From: Micromonospora sp. M71_S20
GTDB taxonomy: Bacteria; Actinomycetota; Actinomycetes; Mycobacteriales; Micromonosporaceae
Reading direction: 5' to 3'
NCBI RefSeq assembly: GCF_003664255.1
Contig: NZ_RCCV01000004.1
Coordinates: 620,001-684,000 of the forward strand
DNA length: 64,000 nucleotides
Shown: piece after piece, positions 27,043 to 37,700 of the stretch
Numbering within the stretch: the stretch's first letter is position 1
Layout of the letters: every line of letters begins with the position of its first letter
Translations under genes and position numbers: made by a program
Notes under the pieces: model-generated
The model's database searches: none
The model's input: the letters and a program-made list of their open reading frames with translations, nothing else
Told to the model about the DNA's origin: nothing

Positions 27043-27738
27043 TCACAGGCCCCGGGCCAGCAGGTCGGCCACGATCAGCCGGCCGAAGGCGAGGTTGCCG
27101 TGGATCGGGTCGTCCGGCTCGCAGAACGCGGCCCGCTGCCGGCCCGTGCCGTCGGTGACCCGGGCCCGCAGGTCCACGATCTCCACGCCGAGCGCGACGA
27201 GCGCGCGGCGGATCGTCTCCTGGGCCGCCATGAACACCAGCGGGTCGGACATCCCCGGCACCCGCTGCGGCGGCAGCACCGCGAGCACACGCAGCCCCAG
27301 GTCGAGGGCGTGGCGGTGGAAGGCCAGGGCGTCGCGGGCCATGGCGCGCACGATGTCGTCGAAGAGCCCGCCGGAGAGGAAACCCGCCGGGAAGGCGCCG
27401 TCGCCCGCCCGGTAGATCCGCCAGTTCTCGGTGGTGGCGAAGAAGTGGGCGCTGAGCCCGAACGTCAAGACCAGCGGAACGGCGAGCTGCCCGATGTGGG
27501 TCACGCCCAGCTCGGCCAGGAAGCCGCGGTGGCGTTCCTGCACGGCGGCGTCCCGGAACACCAGGCCGTCGTCGCGGACGTCGAAGAAGCCGACGTTGAA
27601 GTCGCGCCCCGAGCCGACCGGCCCGCCGACGAAGGGCACCCCGGCCGCCGTGGCCGCGCGGGCGATCGGCCCGGCGTGCGAGTCGCCCAGCAGCAGGAAC
27701 CTAACGGGCGCGGTAGTGGTCGAGGACGGCGTCGTCAC
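27043..27738 (-). CDS. SGNH-hydrolase-like protein
   Basis: A 231-residue protein with an N-terminal GDS-type block (VRFLLLGDSHAGPIARAATA) and a later DPIHGNLAFGRLIVADLL segment whose Asp/His correspond to the SGNH catalytic pair. Members hydrolyse or transfer ester-linked acyl groups. I chose GTG 27738 because GGAGGTGA lies 8 nt upstream; a GTG at 27750 lies inside that ribosome binding site. The gene overlaps the GSCFA gene end by 38 nt, so the two are coupled. Both are SGNH-fold relatives and may act on one substrate. Confidence 0.7.
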   Translation of the reverse strand: MTTPSSTTTAPVRFLLLGDSHAGPIARAATAAGVPFVGGPVGSGRDFNVGFFDVRDDGLVFRDAAVQERHRGFLAELGVTHIGQLAVPLVLTFGLSAHFFATTENWRIYRAGDGAFPAGFLSGGLFDDIVRAMARDALAFHRHALDLGLRVLAVLPPQRVPGMSDPLVFMAAQETIRRALVALGVEIVDLRARVTDGTGRQRAAFCEPDDPIHGNLAFGRLIVADLLARGL

Positions 27739-28777
27739 AGTAGAGCTCACCTCCGTCGGCGGCGTCGGCGATGTCGACGCGACGGTCCGACGCCGTCGCG
27801 GTCGGCGGTGTCGGCCCGGTTCCCTCGCGTCGCCGTTCGAGGGCGTCGAAGAAGTGGCGCATGACGAAGGCCACCCCCGCCGGCGTCACCGCGCGCAGGT
27901 TCGGCGCGAAGAACACCCCCCGGAACGGGAAACCGGTGATCAGCTCGTACGAGGGGAAGTAGTCGACGTGGTCGTGTTCCTGGGCGAGCTGGCCAGCCGC
28001 GGCCCGCAGCACCGACTTGGAGTACGTGGTGGCGGTCAGCGCGTGCGCCCCGGTGGCGGTCGCGGTGAGCGGCACCGGCGACACGGTCAGCAGGACGGTC
28101 AGCCGGGGGTTGGCGGCGCGCAGCAGCGCGACGACGGCGGAGAGGTCCCGGTGCACCTCGGCGACAGTGAAGTTGTGGAAGACGTGCCGCCCGGGGTCGA
28201 AGGTGCCCCGGACGGTGCCCGGGCAGACCGGGTGGACGGTGCCGGTGACCACGTCCCGCCAGGCCTCGGTCAGCCCGAGGGTGAAGATGAGACAACCCGC
28301 CTCGGCGATCGCCCCCCGCATCGCCGCCAGGGTGGACCGGCGGGCGGCCAGGGCCGCCTCCGCCGAGTCGTACCCGTCGGGTTCGACCGACGGGCGGTAC
28401 GGGTCGAAGAACCGGTCACCCTCGCGCCAGACCTCGTCGGGCCCGGTGTCGTCGGCCAGCGCCCAGGTCAGCCACTGTCGCAGGGTGGCGGCGGTGTAGA
28501 TGGTGCCGGTGCGGAAGGAGAACGCGCCGTAGTGGCGGGCCCGCCGCTCGGCCTCGGTCAGCCCCGGCGGGGGCAGCTCGACCTCACGCCAGTTCATCCC
28601 CTCGTCGAGCAGGGCGGGACCGAGGTGGCGGGCGAAGCAGGAGCCGGCGGTGAGGACCGCGTCGTCCGGGTCGAGGCCGAACTTCGGCGTCCACACCTCA
28701 CCGATGGCCAGCATCTCCGGCTCGGCCACGGCCGTGCGCCAGAACGACCGCGACGGCAACGACTGGTACGGGTTCAT
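27701..28777 (-). CDS. GSCFA-domain protein
   Basis: A 358-residue protein of the GSCFA family, named for the conserved motif seen here as TAGSCFARHLGPALLD near residue 45; KFGLDPDDAVLTAGSCFA and LIFTLGLTEAWRDVVTGTVH are further family hallmarks. The fold is related to SGNH esterases. GSCFA proteins occur in polysaccharide and natural-product loci, but no reaction is established. ATG 28777 overlaps the stop of the NRPS-PKS gene by ATGA. With the neighbouring SGNH protein it could acylate, deacylate or attach the product. Confidence 0.8.
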   Translation of the reverse strand: MNPYQSLPSRSFWRTAVAEPEMLAIGEVWTPKFGLDPDDAVLTAGSCFARHLGPALLDEGMNWREVELPPPGLTEAERRARHYGAFSFRTGTIYTAATLRQWLTWALADDTGPDEVWREGDRFFDPYRPSVEPDGYDSAEAALAARRSTLAAMRGAIAEAGCLIFTLGLTEAWRDVVTGTVHPVCPGTVRGTFDPGRHVFHNFTVAEVHRDLSAVVALLRAANPRLTVLLTVSPVPLTATATGAHALTATTYSKSVLRAAAGQLAQEHDHVDYFPSYELITGFPFRGVFFAPNLRAVTPAGVAFVMRHFFDALERRREGTGPTPPTATASDRRVDIADAADGGELYCDDAVLDHYRAR

Positions 28778-31700
28778 CGCGCCGCCCTCGGGTCGGTGGC
28801 CGGCTCCGCCTCGTTGATGGCCTCGGCCACCGCCGCCACGTGTGGGGCACCGACGATGCCGTAGTGGCTGGTGTCGACGAGGTGCCAGGCGAGCCCGGTC
28901 AGGTGCGTCCGCCACTTCCGGGCCTGCTCCTGCGGTGGACCGAGCGCCGGCAGGCCGGCCGTCGGGCGGCCCGCGAGCCAGAGCCGCCCGGGCGTCCCGG
29001 CCAGCCGGGGCAGGGTGTGCTGCGCCATACTCGCCAGGTTGGCCCGGCAGCAGCGCGCCAGCGCGTCCGCGTACGCCGTCGCCGCGGTGTTCGCGCCGGT
29101 CGCCGCCCCCAGTTCGTGGGCGAAGAGCGCGGCGAGCCGTTCCTCGTCGTACGCCCGGAAGGCCGGCGCGGCGTCCGGCGGCGGCGGGTCGAGCAGGTAG
29201 AGCTCGTCCGCCGGCTGGCCGGCCGCCTCGGCCTCCGCCGCCATCCCGAGCGCCACCCAGGCGCCGAACGACCACCCGGCGAGCCGCCAGCGCCACTCGT
29301 CCCGGGGGAAGCGGTCCCGCAGCGCGGCGTGGTAGCGCGCGGCCCGCTCCGCGAGCGACCAGGCCGGCTGCCCGGGGCGTACCAGCGCGGGATCGGCGAT
29401 GACGCAGACCGTGAGCTCCGGGTCGAGCGCCGACACCAGCGACCGGTACGCCTGGACGTCGCCGCCGACCGGATGGACCAGGCAGAGCACCGCACGCCCC
29501 CGACCCGCCTGCCAGACCTCCACCGCCACGGCGGGCTCGGCGGCCTCGGCGGCGTGGACCGGCTCGCCGAGGAGCCCCAGCACCTCGGCCAGGCTCACCC
29601 GGTGGCTCAGCTGGGACAGGCCGAGGCTCACGCCGAAGTGCTCCTTGACCCGGTCGATCAGGTCCAGCAGCAGCAGCGAGTCGGCCCCCAGGTCGTAGAG
29701 GGACGCGGCCGGGTCGAGCCGGTCGGTGCCCAGCCAGTCGCAGAGCCAATCGCCGACCTGGTCGGCCGCCGACCGGGGCAGCACGGTCGGCGTCGCGACC
29801 TGCGGGCCGGCCGGTGGCGCGTAGAACTCCCGCGCCCGGTCCAGCGCGGTGGTGCAGACGAGCAGGTGCGGCAGCCGCAGCCGCAGGGCCTGGGCGAAGA
29901 GCCGGCGTCCCTCGTTGACGGAGAGGCCGACCGCCAGGTGCGCCCGGTGCCGGGCGTCGGTGGGCAGGGCGTCCCGGGCCAGGCCCACCTCGTTCCAGAC
30001 GTCCCAGCCGACGGAGATCCGCAGCGTGGTGCCGGCCCCGGTCGCCCGGTGCCGGGCGAAGCCGTCCAGCAGCCCGTTGGTGGCGGCGTAGTCGAGCTGG
30101 CCGACGCCGCCGAGCTGCGCCGACATGGACGAGCAGTAGACGACGAACGCCGGCCGGTGGTGCGCGACCAGCCGCTCCACGAGCAGCGCGCCGTGCGCCC
30201 TGCCGGCCGTGGCCCGCCGCATCGCGGCCGCGTCCCGCCGGCCGATCAGCCCGCCGGCCGCGATTCCCGCGGCGTGGACCACCCCGTCGACCCGTCGGGT
30301 CCGGTCGTCGAGCCGGGCCAGCAACTCGTCGGGACCGGTCTCGGCCAGGTCGACCTCGACGAGGTCGACGCGATCGGCCCACGGCGCCAGCACGACCGGC
30401 AACGGCCCGCGCCGCGCGAGCAGGATCACCCGGCAGTCGCCCTGTTCCAACAGCCAGGCGGCGATGCTCCGCCCGATGCCGCCGGTGCCGCCCAGGACCA
30501 CGTACACGGCCGGTCCGGCGGGCAGCGGACCCGTGGCCGTCGCGGCCGGCGGGCGGACCGGCAGCAGCGCCTGCTCCCACCAGTAGCTGCCGCGCAGCGC
30601 GAGTCGTCGGGGTGGCGGTGTCTCCTCCGTCAGCAGCGCCGCGAGCGCCGGCGCCCAGTCGGCCGGATCGGGGCCCGGCAGGTCCACCCAGTGGCTCTCG
30701 ACGTCGCCCTCCTGGGGTGCGACCTCGCAGACCCCGGCGAGCAGGCCCAGCTCCGGCCGGCGTACGTCGTCGTCCACGGGTTGCGCCTGGTGCGACAGCC
30801 ACCAGGCCCGCAGCCGGGACCGGCCGGGTAGCGCGGCGACGGCTGCCAGCAGCGCCGCCGGGGTGTCGACGCAGGCCCGGTACGAGTGGGCGAGCGCGTC
30901 CGCGTCGACCGGTCCGTCGACGGCCAACGGCAGCGCGTGGAGCCAGTCGACGCCGCTGCGCCCGGGGCCGGCCGGGGAGGCGGCACCGGTCAGCGCGTCG
31001 AGCAGCCGGCCCAGCGACTCGGGATCGCCCGGGTCGACCTGGTAGCTGTCCGGTCCGAGCCGGGCGAAGCCGTCGGCGGCGGTGACGGCCACCACCCGGG
31101 TGTGGGACACCGCGAAGGCGCGGAGCGCGGCCGGCGACGGCGGTTCCGCGGCCATGACCACGAGCGTCTCCGGGCGGCGGGCCCCGGGGTCGACTTCCGC
31201 GTGCCGCCAGCGCACCCAGTGCGGCTGGTGCAGCCACTCGGCCTCGGGCAGCCGCGCCGGCCACGGCTGATCGGCCGGCACGGCCCCGGCGGGCGGTGCC
31301 GCCCCGGCGGGCGGTGCCACCTCGACGGACGGTGCCACCTCGACGGACGGTGCCGCCCCGGTTGATGCCGCTCCGGTAGGCAGGGGCGACCCGGGCGGGG
31401 GTGTCGGCCCCGCCTTCGGGGCGCGGGGGAACTCGTGGTCGGCGAGCGCGAACGCCGGCGGGGGGAAGTCCCAGGGCGGCTGCGCCGGCCCGGCCGGCCA
31501 CCGGATCGGCCGCCCGGCCAGCCAGGCGGCGACGAGGTCGGCCGCCGGCGGCGTACCGGCCGGGCCGGTGACCGCGACGGGCGTCGCCTCGACGGGGGTG
31601 ACCTCGACGGCGGTCGCGGTGCGCAGCCAGGCCACGGCGGCGGCCACGTCGCCGCAGACGGCCGCCGCCCGCCACCGACCCGGCGTGCGGCCGGCCTGGA

Positions 31701-34700
31701 GGTGACGCAGCACCCGGTGGTAGGCCTCGGGCCGGGCCGCCAGGTAGTCGGCGATGCGGGCGGCGTCGGCGCGCAAACCGGCCGCGCTGCCGCTTGCCAG
31801 CAGCATCACCGGTACGCCGGCACCCGGTGGCGCGGCCGAGTCGGTGCCGCGCCCCGCCCGCCGGCGCTGGTCGACCGGGGCCCCGACCGGCTCGACCGCC
31901 TCGCAGACCAGATGGGCGTTGGTGCCGCCGATGCCGAAGCTGCTCACCGCCGCCACGCGCGGCCGGTCGACGGGCCAGGGCCGGGCCTTCGTGGGGACGT
32001 AGAACGGGGCCGGATCGGGGCCGAGCCGTGGATTGAGGCGACGGAAGTCGACGTTCGGCGGGATCAGCCCGTGGTGCACGGCCAGCACGGCGCGCACGAG
32101 GCCGACCACCCCGGCCGCCGCGCCGAGGTGACCGATCTGGCTCTTCACCGAGGCCAGCGCGATGCGGTCGGGCTCGGCCAGGTCGAACGCCTGGCGTAGC
32201 GCCGCCACCTCCACCGGATCGCCCAGTTCCGTCCCGGTGCCGTGCGCCTCCACGTAGCCCAGGTCGCCGCCGGCCCGTCCACTGCGACGCAGCGCGGTAC
32301 GGATGACCTCGCGCTGGCCGGCGACCGACGGTGCGGCGTAGCCGACCTTCTCCGCGCCGTCGTTGTTGACGGCCGATCCGGTGATCACCGCGTAGACGGT
32401 GTCGCCGTCGCGCCGGGCCAGCCGCAGGGGCTTGAGCACGACCACACCCACCCCGCTGGCGCCGACGGTGCCGCCGGCGTCGTCGCTGAACGGCCGGCAG
32501 TGCCCGTCCGGGGAGAAGATGTGCTGCGGCTGGTATCGGTAGCCGGCGCTCAGCAACGGATCCACCAGCACGCCACCGACCAGCATCACGTCGCTGTCGC
32601 CCTGACGCAGTAGCCCGGCCGCGACGTGGACCGCCACCAGCGAGCTCGCGCAGGCCGCCTGCACGGTGAAGGCCGGACCGGTCAGGCGCAGGTGGTAGGC
32701 GACCTTCGTGGCCAGGAAGTCCTTCTCGTGGTGCAGCGCCAACTGGAAGGAGTCCGGCAGCCGCGCCGGATCGGCCTCGCGCAGCATCGTCTGGAAGTAG
32801 GTGTTCTCGCCGCAGCTGGCGAGCAGGCCGACCCGTCGCCCGGCGGGGTCGGCGATGCCGGCGTGGGCCAACGCCTCGACACAGCTCATCAGCAGGTGCC
32901 GCTGCTGCGGATCCATCAGCCGCGCCTCCTGCCGGCTGATGCCGAAGTGCCCCGGGTCGAAGCCGAGCACCCCGGCCAGTTGGCTGCGGGCGCCGACCAG
33001 GCCGTCGGCGGCGTCGAAGTGCTCGATGCCCCGGTCGCCCGCCTCCACCATCGCCCAGAAGGCGGCCAGGTCGGTCGCGCCGGGCAGCCGGACGGCCATC
33101 CCGACCACGGCGACCGGCTCGTCCGTCGGGCCCTGAGCAGCCTCGTCCCGCCCGGTCGCCGCGACCCCGGCCGCCCGCCGCGCCGTCGCGGTGGCCGGTG
33201 GTGAGGGATCGGTGGCCGGTGACGCGGTCTCGGTCGTCCGGGCTGCCGTGTCGGCGGCTGGTGACGCCACCTCCGCCGGTTCGTCCGGCGTCGCCGGGCC
33301 GGCGGTGGCCCGCTGTCCGGTGAGGAACCGGGCGAGGCGGCGGATGGTGACGTGCTCGAAGAGGTCGGGGATACTCAGCGGCAGCCCCTCGGCGGCGCAG
33401 CGCAGGTGGAAGCGCATGAGGTCGAGGCTGCCCGCGCCGTGGTCGAAGAAGCGCCGGTCGGGCCCGATCGGTGTCCCGACGACCTCCTCGAAGAGCCCGG
33501 CCAGCCGTGCCTCCAGGGCCGACATGACCGGCGCCGGCGCGGCGGCGCCCGGCCGCAGCTCCTCGCCCGGTGCGGTCAACGCGCGACGGCGGTCCAGCTT
33601 CCCACTGGCGGTACGCGGCAGCTCCGCCAGCCGCCGGAACCGGTCCACCCGCACGTACGCGGGCAGGAGCCCCGCCAGATGAGCGGTCAGCTCCTCCGGG
33701 GACGGTGGGTCGGCCCGCGACTCCAGACAGGCGACCAGGTGCGGGTCGTCGCGGACCACCACGGCGTTGACGACCGCCGGGTGCGTCAGCAGGGCCGCCT
33801 CCACCTGGCCCAGCTCCAACCGGTGCCCGCTGACCTTCACCTGCTGGTCGTCGCGACCCAGGTAGTGCAGCAGACCGTCCCGGTCGAACCGGGCCTGGTC
33901 GCCGCTGCGGAAGAACCAGCCGTGGCCGGGCAGCTCGACGAAGCGGGCCCGGTCGAGCGCCGGATCGTCCAGGTAGCAGGGCGCCACCAGCTCCCCGCCG
34001 ATCAGCAGCTGCCCGGGGCAGTCCGGCGGCACCACCTCGTCGGCGGAGTCCACCACCCGCAGCCAGGTGTTGGCGACCGGGCGGCCGATGGCCGGGCGGG
34101 CCGGCCAGGTGGCCGGGTCGCCGTCGAGGCAGAGGCTGCTGACCACGTGGGTCTCGGTCGGGCCGTAGTGGTTGAACAGGCGCGCGCCGGGCAGCCCGGC
34201 GAACCAGCGGCGGATGCTGTCGGTGCAGATCAGCTGTTCGCCGGCGGTGACGACCTCCCGCAGCCGCGACGGGTACCGGCCGAGGCGTACGCCGTGCTCG
34301 GCCAGGAGTTGCAGGGCGACGTACGGCAGGAAGATCCGCTCGATGCCGGCGGCGTCGAGGTGTGCCAGCAGCGCCGGCATGTCCTGCCGCCACCCGGGCC
34401 GGGGCAGGTGCAGGGTGCCGCCGCCGCAGAGCGTGCCGAAGATCTCCTGGAAGGAGACGTCGAAGGAGAGCATGGAGAACTGCAGGGTCGCCGCCGCGCC
34501 CGCCAGGCCGCCGGCCTCGCTCTGCCAGCGCAGGAGGTTGACCAGCAGGGCGTCGCCGACCTGGACCCCCTTGGGTGTGCCGGTCGAGCCCGAGGTGAAG
34601 AGCGTGTACAGCGGGCGGCCGGCGTACGACGGCGCGACGGGCCTGGTCGAGGAGGACAGGACCACCGGGTGCCGGGGGTGACCGCTCTCGTCGATCACGT

Positions 34701-37700
34701 CGAGGGCGGGCTCGTCGCCGGGCGCCAGCAGCACGCAGAGCGGGTCGACCTGGCCCAGCACCTGACGCAGCAGCGCCGGCGGATAGGCCCGGTCGAGCGG
34801 CACGACCGTCAGGTTGAGCCGGGCCGCCGCCAGCAGCGCCACCACGTGCTCCACCGACGGCTCGAAGAACAGGGCGACGCGGTGCCGGTCGCCGGCCGAC
34901 ACCTGATGGAGCCGCGCCAGTTCGGCGGCGAGCGCCGAGGCGTACGCGTCGAGGTCGGCGTAGCTGAGTCGGCGGTCGCCGGCGACGAGCGCGGTCGCGG
35001 CCGGCTCCGCCCGTACCTGCCGGGCGAAGGCCTCGGCCACGGTGGGGAGGGCCACCCGGGTACGCCGGCCCCGGCCGGGCTCGGGCAGGCCGCTGCGGTA
35101 GGGCCGCACCAGCTCGGCCAGGGTGCTCGTGCCGGCGCCGGTCAACGCGTCGAGGCCGCGCCGGAACAGGTCGGCGGCCGCAGCCACGTCGGCGGCGTCG
35201 AAGTGGTCGTCGGCGTACTCCCAGAGGCAGTCGAAGCCGGACCCGTGCTCGACGACCGAGAGGGTGAGCGGGCACTTGGCCTCGGTCGGCGCCAGCCAGA
35301 CCGGGCGGGACGCGCAGCCGGGCAGCGCCAGCGTGGAGAAGTCGGTGTTGTCGAGGACGAAGAGGAAGTCGAACAGCGGCGCGTCGGCGCCGAAGTCGTG
35401 GTCGGCGACGGCGTGCGCGAGCGCCACGTCCTGGGCGTCGAGCACCGCGCGTACGGCGGTGGCCTGTCGCCGCAGTTGCGCCCGCAGCTCCTCCCGGGGT
35501 GCCAGCGCCAGGGGGAGCAGCACGGTGTTGGCGAACATGCCGACGCTGGCCTCGAAGTCGCCCACGGGCCGGTTCGCCACCGGGCTGGCGACGCGCGGAT
35601 GGGTGCGGCCGGTCACCCCGTACACGGCCCAGCCGAAGAGCGTCAGCAGCAGCGGGAAGCGGGTCAGTCCCAGCTCGGCGCCGAGCCGGTCGAGGGCGGC
35701 GCGGCCTTCCGCGTCGATCGTCGTGCGCAGCAGGTGGTCCCCGGTGCCGCCGCGCTGCCGGATCGGCCGCAGCGGCGCGGCGACCTCCGCCACGTCGGCG
35801 TAGTGGCCGCGCAGGGCGTCGCGCTGCGCCCGGTAGGCCGGCTGGGCGAACCAGTCGGCCTGCCACCGGGCGTAGTCCAGCGGGGTCGGGGCGGGCTCGT
35901 CCTCGTCCTCGGTCACCGTCGTGCCGGCCAGCGCCGCCGCGTACGCGGCTGACAGCCCACGGAACAGCACGTCGAGTGACCAGCCGTCGACCGCGATGTG
36001 GTGCAGGTGCAGCAGCAGCACCCCGCCGCCGTCGCGGGCCAGCCAGTACGCCCGCAGCATGCGCGGCTGCCCGAGGTCGAAGGGGGCGGCGAAGAGGGCG
36101 CGGGCGCGCTCGCGCCACCCGTCCGCGTCGCCGTCGTCGCCCCCGGTGGGCTCGCGCCACGGGTCGTAGGGCTCGCCCACCTCCTGGCGCAGGCCCTCCG
36201 GCGTGGCCCGGAAGGCGGTCCGCAGCGCCGGGTGTCGCGCCACCACCCGGCGCAGCGCCTGCCGCAGCGCGCCGACGTCGACCCGGCCGCGCAGCTCGAA
36301 GGCGAGCCCCACGTGGTAGGCGGTGGACGCCAGCGAGCGTTGCTGCAACAGCCAGAGCCGCTGCTGCTCCGAGGTGGCCGGCGCGGACCGGGCACCGGCC
36401 GGGGCAGCCGGCACCGGGTACGGCGAACCGGTCGCGGTGCGGGCCGCCGCGACCGCCGCGGCCAGCGCGGCGAGGTCGCCGCCCAGCACCACCGCCTGCG
36501 GCACCTCGGCGCCCCAGCGCCGCTGGATCTCGAAGCGCAGCCGCAGCGCCTTCAGCGAATCCCCGCCGCTGGCGATCCACCGGTCGTCCGGTCGCAGGTC
36601 GGCCACGCCCAGCACCGCGCCGGCCAGCCCGAGCACCGCCCGCTGCCACGCCGCGCCGGCCGCGTCGGCAGGTCCGCCGTCGCGCTCGTCGCGTGGGTGC
36701 GGGTCGTCGTGCCCTTCGCGTGTGTCGCGTGGGTGCGGGTCGTCGTGCCCTTCGCGCCAGGGCGGGTCGTCGCGCCGCAGCAGCGCGTCGGAGTCCACCT
36801 TGCCGTTCGCGGTCAGCGGCAGCGCCCCGACGCGGTGGACCCGGTGCGGGCGCAGATACGGCGGCAGGGCCGCGGCCAGGTGCCGGTCGAACTCCGCGAA
36901 CGACAGGTCGGCGGCCGTCACCAGGTACGCCAGCAGCTCGTTCGTCCCGTGCACCGGGTCCCGCCGGGTGCACACGTACGCCTGCCGGACCCCTGGGTGG
37001 GCGAGGATCTGCCGCTCCACCTCGCCGGGCTCGACCCGGAAGCCGCGGACCTTGACCTGCCGGTCGACCCGACCGACGTACTCGACGCGACCGGCGGCGT
37101 CGGCGCGCACGAGGTCGCCGGTGCGGTAGTGGCGGCCGGCGGAGCCGTCCAGCCAGGGCAGCCGGACGAAGCGCGCGGCGGTCTCCTCGGGCAGGTTGCG
37201 GTAGCCGGCCGCCAGCGCCGCGCCGCCGAGGTACAGCTCGGCGACCTCGCCCGGCGCGGCGAGGCGGTCGCCGTCGACCACCAGGTGTGCGTCGGTGCCC
37301 GGCAGCACCCGGCCGATCGGCACCACCTCCGCGTCGAAGTCGCGGGGGACCGGATGGCACAGGGCGAACGTGGTCGCCTCGGTGGGCCCGTAGACGTTGT
37401 GCAGCCGGGTGCGGCTGGCGGGGTTGTCGCGGTACCAGCGGCGGATCAGCCGCGCGTTGAGCTGCTCGCCGCCGACCAGCACCTGGCCGACGTCGGCGAA
37501 GCAGTGCGGCAGCTCGTCGACCACCGCGTTGAACAGCGCCACCGTGATGAAGAGCGTGTCGATCCGCTCCCGGCGCAGCGCGGCGTCGAGCAGGTGCGGC
37601 GTCGCCACCGTCTCGTCGTCGAGCACGACGCAGCAGCCGCCGGTCAGCAGCGGTACCCAGACCTCGAAGCTGATCGCGTCGAACGCCGGGTTGGCGAGGC

